Positions 34,362-44,746 are shown, counted from the first letter of the stretch. The stretch: DNA of 64,000 nucleotides from Bifidobacterium vespertilionis (GCF_008698145.1 NZ_RZNZ01000003.1:62001-126000); one strand, 5' to 3'. Numbers and translations: made by a program. The notes: a model not told the origin generated them from the letters alone.

Positions 34362-35843
34362 TCACTTGTTCTGGCCGAGCAGCTGGTCGCGCAGGGCGGC
34401 GAGCTGATCGGAATCGGCGAGGGTGCCGGTGGAGGTGTTCTCGGAAGAGTAGTTGGAGGAAACCTCCTCGACCTTCTCTTCCTTCGGAGCCTGGCCATCC
34501 TCGGCGGCGGAGGCGGCGGCGTTCTCCAGCTCCTTGGCCACGAAGGCCTTGTGCTGCTCCCACAGATCGTGGGCCGCGGCGTACTGGGACTCCCACTCCT
34601 CGCGCTGCTTCTCGAAGCCGGGGATCCACTCGTTGGTCTCCGGGTCGAAGCCTTCGGGGTACTTGTAGTTGCCCTGCTCGTCGTACTCGGCCGGCATGCC
34701 GTAGATGGCCGGATCGAAGTCCTCGGAGTTCGGGTCGACGGAGTCGTTGGCCTGCTTGAGGGACAGGGAGATACGGCGACGATCGAGATCGACGTCGATC
34801 ACCTTGACGAACACCTCTTCGCCCGGCTTGACGACGGTCTCCGGGTTCTCGACGTGACGGTTGGCGAGCTCGGAGATGTGCACCAGGCCCTCGATGCCGT
34901 CCTCGACGGAGATGAACACGCCGAACTGCACGATCTTGGTGACCTTGCCCTTGACGATCTGGCCGGGGACGTGGGTGCGGGCGAAGCGCTGCCACGGATC
35001 CTCCTGGGTGGCCTTGAGCGACAGGGAGATGCGCTCGCGGTCCAGATCGACGTCCAGCACCTCGACGGTGACCTTGTCGCCAACCTTGACGACCTCGGAC
35101 GGGTGGTCGATGTGCTTCCAAGACAGCTCGGAGACGTGGATCAGGCCGTCAACGCCGCCAAGATCGACGAAGGCGCCGAAGTTGACGATGGAGGACACCA
35201 CGCCCTCACGGATCTGGCCCTTCTTGAGCTGGGACAGGAAGGTCTCGCGGACCTCGGACTGGGTCTCCTCGAGGTACTGGCGGCGGGACAGGACCACGTT
35301 GTTGCGGTTCTTGTCCAGCTCCAGGATCTTGGCCTTGATCTTCTGGCCGATGTACGGGGACAGGTCGCGGACACGACGCATCTCCACGAGGGAGGCCGGC
35401 AGGAAGCCGCGCAGGCCGATGTCGACGATGAGGCCGCCCTTGACGGCTTCGATGACGGTGCCCTCAACAACGCCGTCGGCGTCCTTGATCTTCTCGATCT
35501 CGCCCCAGGCACGCTCGTACTGAGCACGCTTCTTGGAAAGAATCAGACGGCCTTCCTTGTCCTCCTTGGTGACGACAAGGGCCTCGATGGTGTCGCCGAC
35601 CTCGACGACCTCGTCCGGATCGACGTCCTTCTTGATGGAAAGCTCGCGGGAGGGGATCACACCCTCGGTCTTGTAGCCGATATCCAGGAGGACCTCGTCG
35701 TGATCGATCTTGACGACGGTACCCTCGACCAGATCACCATCATCGAAGTTCTTGATGGTGGAATCGACTGCCTTGATGAAGTCCTCTTCGGTGCCGATAT
35801 CGTTGATCGCGACCTTGGTGACCTCAGTGTTGTTCTCTGCCAT
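34362..35843 (-). CDS. rpsA: 30S ribosomal protein S1
   Basis: This 493-residue translation-initiation protein has four S1 (OB-fold) repeats at about residues 37-106, 123-190, 211-280 and 296-366, each with the VxGxVxxI...GxFVdlGgxxGLIHVSEL pattern, and an acidic, low-complexity C-terminus. Four repeats, rather than the six of E. coli, is usual in actinobacteria. A solid upstream leader separates it from folD. It is followed by a strong terminator. In mycobacteria rpsA is followed by coaE and uvrB; here the island at 27.2-34.3 kb lies between. Confidence 0.97.
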   Translation of the reverse strand: MAENNTEVTKVAINDIGTEEDFIKAVDSTIKNFDDGDLVEGTVVKIDHDEVLLDIGYKTEGVIPSRELSIKKDVDPDEVVEVGDTIEALVVTKEDKEGRLILSKKRAQYERAWGEIEKIKDADGVVEGTVIEAVKGGLIVDIGLRGFLPASLVEMRRVRDLSPYIGQKIKAKILELDKNRNNVVLSRRQYLEETQSEVRETFLSQLKKGQIREGVVSSIVNFGAFVDLGGVDGLIHVSELSWKHIDHPSEVVKVGDKVTVEVLDVDLDRERISLSLKATQEDPWQRFARTHVPGQIVKGKVTKIVQFGVFISVEDGIEGLVHISELANRHVENPETVVKPGEEVFVKVIDVDLDRRRISLSLKQANDSVDPNSEDFDPAIYGMPAEYDEQGNYKYPEGFDPETNEWIPGFEKQREEWESQYAAAHDLWEQHKAFVAKELENAAASAAEDGQAPKEEKVEEVSSNYSSENTSTGTLADSDQLAALRDQLLGQNK

Positions 35844-36020
35844 GTAGATATATGGTTTCTCAATAGTTGGATGGATATTACTCGATATTCAGTTATGCGC
35901 ATACGCCTTCGCGCATGCAAAATTCAAGATTACCCGAGGGCGTGCCCAAACGTTCCTGCGCGACACGCCCGGAATGCGACGGGCGTTGCGGATGGGCGTG
36001 TCAGGGCTTATGGGACGCCG

Positions 36021-36899
36021 TCAGGCCGCCTGGCGCTCGGCGATGCCCACCACGTTGCTCAGCAGCATCGCGCGGGTCATCGGCCCCACGCCGCCGGGGT
36101 TCGGGGTGTACGCGGAAGCCACCTCGTAGCAGGCCTTGTCCACGTCGCCCTTGATCCGGCACCGGCCGGCCTCCTCGTCCCACACGCGGCTGACACCCAC
36201 ATCCACCAGCACGGCGCCCGGCTTGACGAATTCTGGCTTGACGAACCCGGCGGACCCCATGGCGGCCACGATCACATCGGCGCGGCGCATGTGCTCCTCG
36301 ATGTTCACCGTGCGCGTATGGCACAGCGTGACCGTGGCGTTGACCTCCCTGCGCGAAAGCAGCAGGCCGATCGTGCGGCCCACGGTGATGCCACGGCCCA
36401 GCACGCACACCTCCTTGCCCGCCAGATCGATGTCGTAGTGGTCCAGCAATGTGAGGATGCCGTTCGGCGTGCACGGCAGCGGAGTCGTGATCTCGCCATG
36501 CGGGTGCAGCACCAGCTCGCCGAGGTTGTACGGGTGCATGCCGTCGGCGTCCTTCCTCGGATCGATCAGATCGATGATCGCGTTCTCATCGATGCCCTCG
36601 GGCAGCGGCAGCTGCACGATGTACCCGGTGCAGGCCGGATCCTCGTTGAGATCGCGCACGGCGGCGGCGATGTCCGCGAAGCTCGCGTCCGCGGGCAGCT
36701 CGCGGCGGATCGAGGCGATGCCCACCTCACCGCAGTCGGCGTGCTTGCCGGCCACGTACTTCATGGAACCCGGATCGGCGCCCACGAGCAGGGTGCCCAG
36801 ACCGGGCGTCATGCCCTTGGCCTTGAGCCGCTCCACACGTTCGGCAAGATCGGATTTGATCTTCGCCGCCGTCAGTTTGCCGTCGAGTTTCAAAGACAT
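36021..36899 (-). CDS. folD: Bifunctional methylenetetrahydrofolate dehydrogenase/cyclohydrolase
   Basis: This 292-residue enzyme interconverts 5,10-methylene-, methenyl- and 10-formyl-THF with NADP+. The catalytic Y48 and K52 sit in [29 protein letters not shown] and the NADP-binding [16 protein letters not shown] follow, with the [10 protein letters not shown] signature at the C-terminus. Length and motif order are standard. It stands alone on the minus strand, divergent from the metal-binding lipoprotein gene 109 bases away. Confidence 0.97.
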   Translation of the reverse strand: MSLKLDGKLTAAKIKSDLAERVERLKAKGMTPGLGTLLVGADPGSMKYVAGKHADCGEVGIASIRRELPADASFADIAAAVRDLNEDPACTGYIVQLPLPEGIDENAIIDLIDPRKDADGMHPYNLGELVLHPHGEITTPLPCTPNGILTLLDHYDIDLAGKEVCVLGRGITVGRTIGLLLSRREVNATVTLCHTRTVNIEEHMRRADVIVAAMGSAGFVKPEFVKPGAVLVDVGVSRVWDEEAGRCRIKGDVDKACYEVASAYTPNPGGVGPMTRAMLLSNVVGIAERQAA

Positions 36900-37008
36900 G
36901 CTGCATCTCCCATTCGCGTTGCCGTGCGTCTTAGGCTATCGTGAAATACAGTCAATGAGGAACGCCGGACATCCCCGTTCCATAGGGACCATCGCAAAGG
37001 AACCGCAT

Positions 37009-38052
37009 ATGAAGACAGCACTGCGTCGCATCGGCCGGCATGCCGCCGCACTCGCCGGCATCATCGCCTTGGGTCTTGTGGCCGGATGCGGGACCGGCGG
37101 ATCGACCGCATCGCCCACCACGGAGCCGTCCACGTCGTCCGCGGGAGAGACGAGCGCGTCCAGCGAACCGATCAGCGTGGTCGCCTCCATCAACCAGTGG
37201 GGATCGCTGGCCAAGCAGATCGGCGGCGACTACGTGGACGTGACCTCCATCCTCTCCTCGAGCAACGTGGAGGCGCATGACTTCGAGGCGCAGGGATCGG
37301 ACATCGCCAAGCTGTCCAAGGCGCAGGTGGTGGTGGCCAACGGCGCCGGCTACGACGCTTGGGCCACCAAATCCGTGACCAAGCAGACCGCCCTGGTGAC
37401 CGCGGCCGGCAACGTGGGCGCCGCCGACGGCGACAATCCGCATCTGTGGTTCTCCAAGGACGCGCGCAACGCCGTGGCGCAGGACCTCGCGGACACCTTC
37501 TCCAAGCTGCGGCCCGACCATCGCGACTACTTCGACGAGCAGCTGTCCAAGTGGCAGACCCAGGAGAAGGCGCTGGAAACGGCGATGGGAGACTTTTCGA
37601 CCGCCCATAAGGGCGCCACCTATGCGGCCACCGAATCCGTGGCCTACTACCTGCTTGCGGATCTGGGCATGAAGGACGTGACGCCGAAGGGATTCGCTCA
37701 GGCCGCGGCCAACGGCAGCGAGCCCGCGCCGTCCGATCTGACCGAAATGCAGAAGGTCCTGGAGTCGCAGGAGGCCAGCCTGCTGGTCAACAACCCGCAG
37801 GAGTCTTCCGATGCCACGAACATGATCACCGGCGTGGCCCACAAGTCCGACGTGGCCGTGGTGGACGTGACCGAGCAGATGCCGGAGGACTACGCCACGC
37901 TGACCGATTGGATCACCGCGCTGGTCAAGACCTTCGACGAGACGATGGATCAGGTCGAGCAGACCAAGGGCACGCAGGACACCCCGCCCGATCCGGGCCC
38001 GCGCAGCTCCGCCACGGCATCAGAGTCGCCGTCCTCCTCGAGCGCGCAGTAA
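37009..38052 (+). CDS. Metal ABC transporter substrate-binding lipoprotein (ZnuA-like)
   Basis: This 347-residue lipoprotein of the cluster A-I (Zn/Mn) binding proteins has a signal peptide with lipobox LVAGC (C27 lipidated), a Ser/Thr-rich linker, then ligands H90 (SNVEAHDF) and H145 (DNPHLWFS). Where Zn-binding relatives carry a third His, this protein has Glu (ATESVAYY, E209). A Pro/Ser-rich tail follows. The ribosome site is AAAGGAA. It has its own terminator before the ATPase gene, so dosage may be set separately. Whether zinc or manganese is carried is not settled by sequence. Confidence 0.88.
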   Translation: MKTALRRIGRHAAALAGIIALGLVAGCGTGGSTASPTTEPSTSSAGETSASSEPISVVASINQWGSLAKQIGGDYVDVTSILSSSNVEAHDFEAQGSDIAKLSKAQVVVANGAGYDAWATKSVTKQTALVTAAGNVGAADGDNPHLWFSKDARNAVAQDLADTFSKLRPDHRDYFDEQLSKWQTQEKALETAMGDFSTAHKGATYAATESVAYYLLADLGMKDVTPKGFAQAAANGSEPAPSDLTEMQKVLESQEASLLVNNPQESSDATNMITGVAHKSDVAVVDVTEQMPEDYATLTDWITALVKTFDETMDQVEQTKGTQDTPPDPGPRSSATASESPSSSSAQ

Positions 38053-38098
38053 GACCGCGCAGCCAAGCCACGCAGCAAAACCTCGCTGCATGCTATCC

Positions 38099-38128
38099 AG
38101 CCCGTCCCGCCTTCGGGGCGGGCTTTTT
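38099..38128 (+). terminator. Terminator after the metal-binding lipoprotein gene
   Basis: AGCCCG/CGGGCT and inner CCC/GGG stem around GCCTTCG, followed by TTTTT at 38124-38128. Confidence 0.8.
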
Positions 38129-38165
38129 GCATCCGGCGCGCGCATTCTCATTAGTCGTTCATAAC

Positions 38166-38180
38166 TGATAACGGTTGTCA
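38166..38180. promoter_or_regulatory. Zur-like operator before the metal ABC ATPase gene
   Basis: TGATAACGGTTGTCA is a 15-bp near-perfect palindrome (arms TGATAAC and TGACAAC) resembling actinobacterial Zur boxes. It lies about 100 bases before the ATPase gene, where a promoter is needed because a terminator precedes it. Assignment to Zur is by motif likeness only. Confidence 0.55.
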
Positions 38181-38276
38181 TCACCATCTGCCACAATCCC
38201 CGTCAGAGAAACCGGCATGAGGATATGCCGGCACGACATGCAGGACATCGACACGCAGGACGTAAGGAGCATCGCA

Positions 38277-39200
38277 ATGACGGCAGGCATCGTGTTCGAC
38301 CATGCGGCGGTCGCACGCGGCGGACGGACCATATGGCGCAACGGCACGTTCACCATCAGCAAGGGGACCGTCACGGCCATCGTGGGCACCAACGGCACCG
38401 GAAAAACCACCATGATGCAGGTGGAGCTGGGGCTGCTGCCCCTCGCCGAAGGCAGCGTGACCGTGCTGGGAGAGCCGGCGGGCAAGGCGAACGCGCGCAT
38501 CGGCTACGTGCCGCAGAGCTACACCGACGACATCGATTCCAACCTGACGGCCGAGCAGTCCGTGCTGCTGGGGATCACCGGCACGCGCTTCGGCATCCAT
38601 CCGATCACCAAGGCGCAGCGGGCCAAGGCGCACGAGGCGCTTGAATTCGTGGGCGTGGCGGACAGGGCCTCGCAGCGGCTGAGCCAGCTGTCCGGCGGCC
38701 AGAGGCAGCGTGTAGCGATCGCACAGGCCCTCGCCTGCGACCCCGAACTGCTCATGCTGGACGAGCCGCTCGCCAACCTCGATCTGGCCAGCCAGCGTTC
38801 GGTGGTCCACGTGCTTGCCCGGCTCAACCGCGAACTGGGCATGACCATCCAGGTGGTGGCCCACGACCTCAACATGCTGCTGCCCATCCTCACCGGCGCG
38901 GTCTACCTGCTCGACGGGCACCCGCACTACGCGGCCATGGACGCCGTGCTCGACTCGACGCTGCTCACCCATCTGTACGGCACGAAGGTCCAGGTGGTCA
39001 CCACGCCGCAGGGCGACATGTTCGTCACCCCGAACGCCATGGACGAGCGCGACGGCGTGGTACCGGACACGCACGACGCGGCCGAAGTGGCCGAATTCCA
39101 CGACCACGCGCACCATCACGGCACGCAGTCCGCCCAGAACGCCGCGGGCGCCACGAACGCCGCGAACAGCAACCCGAACGCCAAGGAGGCCCGCGCATGA
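38277..39200 (+). CDS. Metal ABC transporter ATP-binding protein (ZnuC-like)
   Basis: This 307-residue ATPase powers the transporter. Walker A GTNGTGKT is at 37-44, signature LSGGQRQRVA near 138, Walker B LLMLDEPLANLDL near 159, and the switch His follows in VVAHDLNM. A C-terminal extension rich in His and Asp (EFHDHAHHHGTQ) could bind metal. The start at 38277 is set by TAAGGAG; earlier ATGs lack one. It overlaps the permease gene by four bases (ATGA), so the two are coupled. Confidence 0.92.
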   Translation: MTAGIVFDHAAVARGGRTIWRNGTFTISKGTVTAIVGTNGTGKTTMMQVELGLLPLAEGSVTVLGEPAGKANARIGYVPQSYTDDIDSNLTAEQSVLLGITGTRFGIHPITKAQRAKAHEALEFVGVADRASQRLSQLSGGQRQRVAIAQALACDPELLMLDEPLANLDLASQRSVVHVLARLNRELGMTIQVVAHDLNMLLPILTGAVYLLDGHPHYAAMDAVLDSTLLTHLYGTKVQVVTTPQGDMFVTPNAMDERDGVVPDTHDAAEVAEFHDHAHHHGTQSAQNAAGATNAANSNPNAKEARA

Positions 39201-40024
39201 TCCACTTCGCTTTCGATCCCGAATGGATGGAGACCGTCACGGCCCCGTTTATGGTCAACGCGTTCGTCGCCGGCGTATGCATCGCCCTGGCGGCCGGCGT
39301 GATGGGGTATTTCACCATCGCGCGGCATTCCACATTCGCCGCCCACGCGCTGGCCCACATCGGACTGCCCGGCGCAACCGGAGCGGTCCTGCTCGGCCTG
39401 CCCGTCTCCGCGGGTCTTGGCGCCTTCGCCCTCGGCGGCGCGCTGATCATCGGCGCACTGGGCAAGCGGGCCTCGCAGCGCGAGATCGCCACGGGCACCG
39501 TGCTCGCCTTCGCCACCGGCATGGGTCTGTTCTTCGCCCGCCTGTCCTCGCAGGCCTCGCAGCAGATGCAGTCGATCCTGTTCGGGTCCATCCTGACCAT
39601 CACCGACGCGCAGATCAAGGGGTTCGCGATCTTCGATCTGATGCTGATCGCCGTGCTCGCCATCGTCTACCGCCCGCTGCTGTTCAGCTCGCTCGACGAG
39701 CAGGTGGCACGGGCAAAGGGCGTGCCGGTGGGCGCGATGAATCTGGTGTTCATGGCGATGATGGCCGGTGTGATCACGATCGCCGTGCCCGCGGTGGGCA
39801 CCCTGCTCATCTTCGCGCTGGTGATCACGCCCGCCGCGACGGCGAACATCGTGACAGCCTCGCCGTTCGCCGCGATGGTTACGGCCACGCTCATCTGCCT
39901 GGCCTCGATCTGGGGAGGCTTGGTGCTGTCCGCGATGTTCCCCGCTCCCCCGAGCTTCGTGATCGTGACGATCTCCACGCTGTTCTGGGCGGTGGCCCGG
40001 GGTGTGGCGGCCCTGCGGCGCTGA
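39197..40024 (+). CDS. Metal ABC transporter permease (ZnuB-like)
   Basis: This 275-residue permease of the ABC-3 family has about eight or nine membrane segments, with HALAHIGLPGATGAVLLG near 50-67 and a second half ending in FVIVTISTLFWAVARGV. It forms the channel of the Zn/Mn uptake system with the preceding ATPase (four-base overlap) and the lipoprotein at 37009. After it comes the palindrome array, which may also stop transcription. Confidence 0.92.
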   Translation: MIHFAFDPEWMETVTAPFMVNAFVAGVCIALAAGVMGYFTIARHSTFAAHALAHIGLPGATGAVLLGLPVSAGLGAFALGGALIIGALGKRASQREIATGTVLAFATGMGLFFARLSSQASQQMQSILFGSILTITDAQIKGFAIFDLMLIAVLAIVYRPLLFSSLDEQVARAKGVPVGAMNLVFMAMMAGVITIAVPAVGTLLIFALVITPAATANIVTASPFAAMVTATLICLASIWGGLVLSAMFPAPPSFVIVTISTLFWAVARGVAALRR

Positions 40025-40074
40025 TCCGCCCCGGCCCGCGCCCACCGAGTGACCGTGACTGATGGCGGCCGATT

Positions 40075-40415
40075 TATGGTGGCGATTTGAGACGCATACG
40101 GTCCGCGTGCGTCTCAAGTCGCCACCATATTGAGTTTTGGGGGTGGTTTGAGACTCGTGGACGGCCTCCGTGTCGGCCTCTGTGTCTCAATCCGCTACCA
40201 ATTACCGAATTGGGGGCGATTCGAGACAGCATTCCGACTGCCCGTGTCTCGAATCGCCACCATATTGAGTATTGGGGGTGATTTGAGACTTGCAGGCGTG
40301 CTCCTGTGTCTCGAATCGCCACCATTCTTGGTTATGGATGCGATTTGAGACGCAGAGATGCCCGATCATGTCTCGAATCGCCGCCAATTGCCGAAACGGT
40401 GGTGGTTTGAGACAC
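40075..40415. repeat. Tandem array of variable-loop palindromes (5.5 units, about 62-bp period)
   Basis: Each unit has a forward half like GGTGGCGATTTGAGAC and a reverse half like GTCTCGAATCGCCACC, separated by 15 to 28 unrelated bases. GAGAC halves start at 40089, 40150, 40223, 40285, 40347 and 40409, so the period is 61-62 bases except one of 73. Units are joined by AT-rich linkers such as ATATTGAGTTTTG. Stems are conserved, loops are not. The array fills the gap between the convergent permease and ispF genes; no gene is seen there. Confidence 0.8.
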
Positions 40416-40466
40416 GGATGACCAGATCCGCCCAGTTTGTCGCGCGAGAAAAACGCGCGAGGAAGA

Positions 40467-40970
40467 TCAGCGATCAGATCGCATGAGCACCAAGGCATTG
40501 GCGATGGCGGCGATGCCCTCCCCCGCACCGGTGAAGCCCATGCCATCGGTGGTGGTGGCCGTGACGGTCACCGGACAGCCGGCGGCCCGGGACAGCGACT
40601 CCTGCGCCTGGGCACGATGCGGCCCGATCTTGGGACGGTTGCCGATGATTACCACGGATGCCGACTGCGGCTCGAACCCATTCGCACGCACATGCGCGAC
40701 GGTCCGTTCCAGCATGGGAATGCCATGCTGGCCCGCCCCCTGGGAACTCTTCCCCACGCCGAACAGGCCGCCGATGTCCCCCAATCCGGCGGCGGACAGC
40801 AGCGCGTCGATCAGGGCGTGGACGGCCACATCGCCATCAGAATCCCCCTCGACGCCTTCACCCTGGCCGGGCCACTCAAGACCGGCCAGCCACAGTTCTC
40901 GCCCGGATCCGGGCGAGGCGAAGCGATGCGCGTCGAACCCCTGCCCAACGCGCACGCCGTCCATGCTCAT
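40467..40970 (-). CDS. ispF: 2-C-methyl-D-erythritol 2,4-cyclodiphosphate synthase
   Basis: This 167-residue trimeric enzyme of the MEP isoprenoid pathway makes the cyclodiphosphate from CDP-ME 2-phosphate. It has the metal/substrate signature [11 protein letters not shown] near 7-17, then [25 protein letters not shown], and the C-terminal [15 protein letters not shown]. Its start overlaps the carD stop by four bases, so it is coupled to carD, as in other actinobacteria. ispD is not adjacent here. Confidence 0.96.
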   Translation of the reverse strand: MSMDGVRVGQGFDAHRFASPGSGRELWLAGLEWPGQGEGVEGDSDGDVAVHALIDALLSAAGLGDIGGLFGVGKSSQGAGQHGIPMLERTVAHVRANGFEPQSASVVIIGNRPKIGPHRAQAQESLSRAAGCPVTVTATTTDGMGFTGAGEGIAAIANALVLMRSDR

Positions 40971-41554
40971 TTCTTCTTCTTGGAGCTCGCGATGCGCGCC
41001 AGCGTTTCGGCCGCAGGCTCCTCCGGAGCGGCCGTATGGTGCTTCTCATCGCCGGGCTGAGGCTCCTCATATCCCAGATTCACGTCCAGCAGGCGCTGGG
41101 CGGTCTCCTCGTCCAGATTCTCGGACAGGGCGATCTCGGAGGTCAGGATGCTGCGGGCCTTGGTGAGCATGCGCTTCTCGCCGGCGGACAGGCCGTGCTC
41201 GTCCACATCGCGCTGGGCCAGATCGCGCACCACCTCGGCGATCTTGTTGACGTCACCGGTGGCGATCTTCTCGACGTTCAGCTTGTAGCGGCGGGACCAG
41301 TTCATTTCCTTCTCGACGATGGGGGTGCGCAGGATCTCGAAGACCTTGGCCACCTCGTTGGCGTCCACGATGTCCCTGACGCCCACCTTCTTGGCGTTCT
41401 CGACGGGCACGTTGATCACCAGACCGTCGGACGAGAGCACCGACAGCTGCAGGTACTCCCTGGTCACCCCCTTGACCGTCCGCTCGGTGATGGCCTCCAC
41501 CTTCGCCGCGCCGTGTCGAGGATAGACGACCATATCGCCGACTTTGTAATCCAT
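40967..41554 (-). CDS. carD: CarD-family RNA polymerase-binding regulator
   Basis: This 195-residue protein has an N-terminal Tudor-like CarD_TRCF domain (residues 1-60, [22 protein letters not shown]) that binds the RNAP beta subunit, and a helical C-terminal domain (about 75-155) that stabilises the open complex at promoters. The tail is long and ends in lysines (ASSKKKK). It is expected to activate rRNA and other promoters. It is divergent from glgB across 190 bases and coupled to ispF. Confidence 0.95.
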   Translation of the reverse strand: MDYKVGDMVVYPRHGAAKVEAITERTVKGVTREYLQLSVLSSDGLVINVPVENAKKVGVRDIVDANEVAKVFEILRTPIVEKEMNWSRRYKLNVEKIATGDVNKIAEVVRDLAQRDVDEHGLSAGEKRMLTKARSILTSEIALSENLDEETAQRLLDVNLGYEEPQPGDEKHHTAAPEEPAAETLARIASSKKKK

Positions 41555-41747
41555 GAGCCCTCCGCTAAATGTAAGTCACGCCGGTATAGCAATGCACGCA
41601 AAAACTCGAATAATTATGCCATTCCCCTTGGACTTTCGCGGGGACTTTCGAGGGGACCTCCGGGGAACGCGCGGCAGGTGCAAAAAACAGCCGGACACGG
41701 CTCGCGAGGTGGTCTGATCACAGGCGTGGACGTTGTAGACTCAACAT

Positions 41748-43973
41748 ATGAGCACAACAATTCATCCTGCCAACACCAATCCGCTCGCCGTGGACTACGC
41801 CGTCCTCGATCAGGTGAGCAACGCGAAACACTACAACCCGCACGAGGTGCTGGGCGGACACCTTATGGACGGCAACGATGCCGGCCAGGTGACCGTCAGG
41901 GTCCTCCGTCCCCTCGCCAAGTCGGTGATCATCGTGACCCCCGACGGCGACTACGCCACCTACCACGAGTACAACGGCATCTTCTCCACGGTCCTTCCCG
42001 CCAAGAAGACCGACGGCGGCTGGGCCGTCCCCGACTATCGCGTCTTCGCCGACTACGGCGACGGCAAGAGCACCACCGAGGACGATCCGTACCGCTACCT
42101 GCCCACGGTGGGCGACCTGGACATGTATCTGTTCGGCGAAGGCCGCCACGAGCGCCTGTGGGAGGCGCTGGGCGCGCATGTGCGCCACATCAGCGACCCG
42201 ATGGGCGACGTGACCGGCACGGCCTTCTCCGTGTGGGCGCCCAACGCCAAGGCCGTGCGCGTGGTGGGCGACTTCAACGACTGGAACGGTCGCCGCCACG
42301 CCATGCGCGAGCTGGGCTCGTCCGGCATCTGGGAGCTGTTCGTCCCCGGCGTGGGCAACGGCGCGCGTTACAAGTACGAGATCCTCAACGCCAACAACGA
42401 GTGGAAGCAGAAGGCCGATCCGATGGAGCGGTCCCACGAGATCCCGCCGGCAACCGCCTCCGTGGTGGTGGAGTCCACGCACGAATGGAAGGACGACGCC
42501 TGGATGGATCACCGCCGGGCCACCGACCCGCATGCCGGCCCCGTCTCGATCTACGAGGTGCACGCGGGCAGCTGGAAGCAGGGACTGACCTATCTGGACA
42601 TGGCCGACGAGCTCGTCGCGTACGTCAAGAAAATGGGCTTCACGCACGTGGAGTTCATGCCGCTCGAGGAGCACCCGTTCACCGGCTCGTGGGGTTACCA
42701 GGTCACAGGCTATTACGCCGCGGACTCCCGCTTCGGCACCCCGGACGACTTCAAGACCCTCGTGGACGCCTTCCATCAGGCCGGCATCGGCGTGATCATG
42801 GACTGGGTGCCCGCACACTTCCCCAAGGACGACTTCGCGCTGGGCCGCTTCGATGGCACCCCGCTGTACGAGGACCCGGATCCGCAGCGCGGCGAGCACC
42901 CGGACTGGGGCACGTACGTGTTCAACTTCGGCCGCAACGAGGTGCGCAACTTCCTGGTCGCCAACGCCAGCTTCTGGCTGGACGAGTACCACATCGACGC
43001 CCTGCGCGTGGACGCGGTCTCCTCCATGCTGTATCTGGACTACAGCCGCGAACCGGGCCAGTGGCATCCGAACATCTACGGCGGCCGCGAGAACCTGGAG
43101 GCGATCGCCTTCCTCAAGGAGGCCACCGCCACCGCCTACAAGAACAACCCGGGCATCATGATGATCGCCGAGGAGTCCACCGCATGGCAGGGCGTCACCG
43201 CCCCCACCGACGCCGGCGGCCTGGGCTTCGGCCTCAAGTGGAACATGGGATGGATGCACGACACGCTCGAGTACCTGCACGAGACGCCGATCAACCGCCA
43301 GTACCACCACAACGAGATCACCTTCTCCATGGTGTACGCCTACTCCGAGCACTACGTCCTGCCGATCAGCCACGACGAGGTCGTCTACGGCAAGGGCTCG
43401 GTCTATGGCAAGATGCCGGGCGACGGATGGCAGAAGTACGCCGGCGTGCGCAACCTGTTCGCCTACCAGTGGGCGCATCCGGGCAAGAAGCTCACGTTCA
43501 TGGGCAACGAGCTCGCCCAGTGGGGAGAATGGAACTACAGCACGTCCATCGACTGGGATTGCCTGGACTGGGACGACCACAAGGGCGTGCAGCGTCTGGT
43601 GGCCGATCTCAACGAGTTCTACCGCAACAACCCGGCCCTGTGGAGCCAGGACTTTGATCCCGCCGGATTCCAGTGGCTCACCTCCGACGACAACGAGCAC
43701 GACACGCTGAGCTTCCTGCGCATCGGCAAGGGCGGCGAGCAGCTCGTGGCGGTGGTCAACTTCGCCGGCACCGCGTGGCAGGACTATCAGGTCCCGCTGC
43801 CCAGCGGCGGCAAGTGGGTTGAGGCGTTCAACACGGATGACGCCAAGTATGGCGGCTCCGGCATCCACAATGCGGACATCGAAGCGGTCAAGGGTGAGTA
43901 TCATTCGCGCGATTGGTCGGTGAAACTCACGGTTCCCGCGCTGGGAGCACTATTCTTGAAGCCAGCGAAGTGA
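41748..43973 (+). CDS. glgB: 1,4-alpha-glucan branching enzyme
   Basis: This 741-residue GH13_9 enzyme adds alpha-1,6 branches to glycogen. It has an extra N-terminal domain (1-105), a CBM48 domain (about 150-240, [18 protein letters not shown]), and the catalytic barrel with nucleophile in [12 protein letters not shown] (about 423), acid/base in IAEESTAW (about 476) and third carboxylate in [10 protein letters not shown] (about 544). The start ATG 41748 has no ribosome site, but TAGACT lies seven bases upstream, so a leaderless mRNA is likely. It complements glgX at 13.2 kb in glycogen turnover. Confidence 0.96.
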   Translation: MSTTIHPANTNPLAVDYAVLDQVSNAKHYNPHEVLGGHLMDGNDAGQVTVRVLRPLAKSVIIVTPDGDYATYHEYNGIFSTVLPAKKTDGGWAVPDYRVFADYGDGKSTTEDDPYRYLPTVGDLDMYLFGEGRHERLWEALGAHVRHISDPMGDVTGTAFSVWAPNAKAVRVVGDFNDWNGRRHAMRELGSSGIWELFVPGVGNGARYKYEILNANNEWKQKADPMERSHEIPPATASVVVESTHEWKDDAWMDHRRATDPHAGPVSIYEVHAGSWKQGLTYLDMADELVAYVKKMGFTHVEFMPLEEHPFTGSWGYQVTGYYAADSRFGTPDDFKTLVDAFHQAGIGVIMDWVPAHFPKDDFALGRFDGTPLYEDPDPQRGEHPDWGTYVFNFGRNEVRNFLVANASFWLDEYHIDALRVDAVSSMLYLDYSREPGQWHPNIYGGRENLEAIAFLKEATATAYKNNPGIMMIAEESTAWQGVTAPTDAGGLGFGLKWNMGWMHDTLEYLHETPINRQYHHNEITFSMVYAYSEHYVLPISHDEVVYGKGSVYGKMPGDGWQKYAGVRNLFAYQWAHPGKKLTFMGNELAQWGEWNYSTSIDWDCLDWDDHKGVQRLVADLNEFYRNNPALWSQDFDPAGFQWLTSDDNEHDTLSFLRIGKGGEQLVAVVNFAGTAWQDYQVPLPSGGKWVEAFNTDDAKYGGSGIHNADIEAVKGEYHSRDWSVKLTVPALGALFLKPAK

Positions 43974-44017
43974 CACGACGCCCCGTTGGGGCGCCCGGAC
44001 AGATAAGGCATTCAGGA

Positions 44018-44746
44018 ATGATCAATAACGCGAACGCCCACCACGAGTCGCATACCGTGCTCGTGGTGGAGGACGAACCGACGCTGGCGACCGCCGTCGC
44101 CCAGCGTCTCACCGCCGAGGGCTGGACCGCGCGCGTGGCCTCCGATGGGGCCAGCGCGGTCCAGGCGGCCTCGCAGCTCAAACCGGATCTGGTCATCATG
44201 GACATCATGCTGCCGGTGATGGATGGGCTGGAGGCGACCAAGCGCATCGTGGCCGAACGCCCGGTGCCGGTGTTGATCCTCACCGCCCGCGACGACGAAG
44301 CGGACAAGGTGATCGGCCTTGGCGCCGGCGCGGACGACTACATGACCAAGCCGTTCTCCATGCGCGAGCTCATCGCCCGCTGCAAGGCGCTGCTGCGCCG
44401 CGTGGAGCGCGCCAAGATGATCGCCAAGAACGCGGAGAACGAGAAGCTGCTCGACTTCGGGTCCCTGGTGATCGATCCGGCCCAGCGTCTGGTCACGGTC
44501 AACGGCGAGGAGGTGCACCTCACCCCCACCGAGTTCGATCTGCTCGCCACGCTGGCGCGCAAGCCCAAGTCGGTGCTCACCCGCGAGAAGCTCCTCGAGG
44601 AGGTGTGGGACTGGGTGGACGCCTCCGGCACGCGCACGGTCGATTCGCACGTCAAAGCACTGCGTCACAAGCTCGGCTCGGAGATGATCCGCACCGTGCA
44701 CGGCGTGGGTTATGCGTTCGAACCCCCGGTGGATACGGACAGGTAG
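44018..44746 (+). CDS. OmpR-family response regulator
   Basis: This 242-residue regulator has a receiver domain with acidic VEDE (17-20), phospho-acceptor D62 in VIMDIMLPVMDG and K in YMTKPF, then a C-terminal winged helix (about 150-238, FGSLVIDPAQRLVTVNG to TVHGVGYAFE). Its partner kinase starts 49 bases downstream. A weak AAGG precedes the start. Lineage resembles the PhoP/MprA-like regulators of actinobacteria, but the signal is unknown. Confidence 0.93.
   Translation: MINNANAHHESHTVLVVEDEPTLATAVAQRLTAEGWTARVASDGASAVQAASQLKPDLVIMDIMLPVMDGLEATKRIVAERPVPVLILTARDDEADKVIGLGAGADDYMTKPFSMRELIARCKALLRRVERAKMIAKNAENEKLLDFGSLVIDPAQRLVTVNGEEVHLTPTEFDLLATLARKPKSVLTREKLLEEVWDWVDASGTRTVDSHVKALRHKLGSEMIRTVHGVGYAFEPPVDTDR

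Noticed and set aside
38221-38276. Earlier starts for the metal ABC ATPase
   Set aside because: Upstream in-frame ATGs have no ribosome site; the ATG at 38277 has TAAGGAG and gives the normal ATPase N-terminus.
40075-40415. CRISPR array
   Set aside because: The repeats alternate in orientation and form palindromes, inserts vary in length, and there are no cas genes in the window.
43979-43994. Terminator between glgB and the response regulator (CGCCCCGTTGGGGCG)
   Set aside because: The stem is short and has no T tract; it may be a weak hairpin only.
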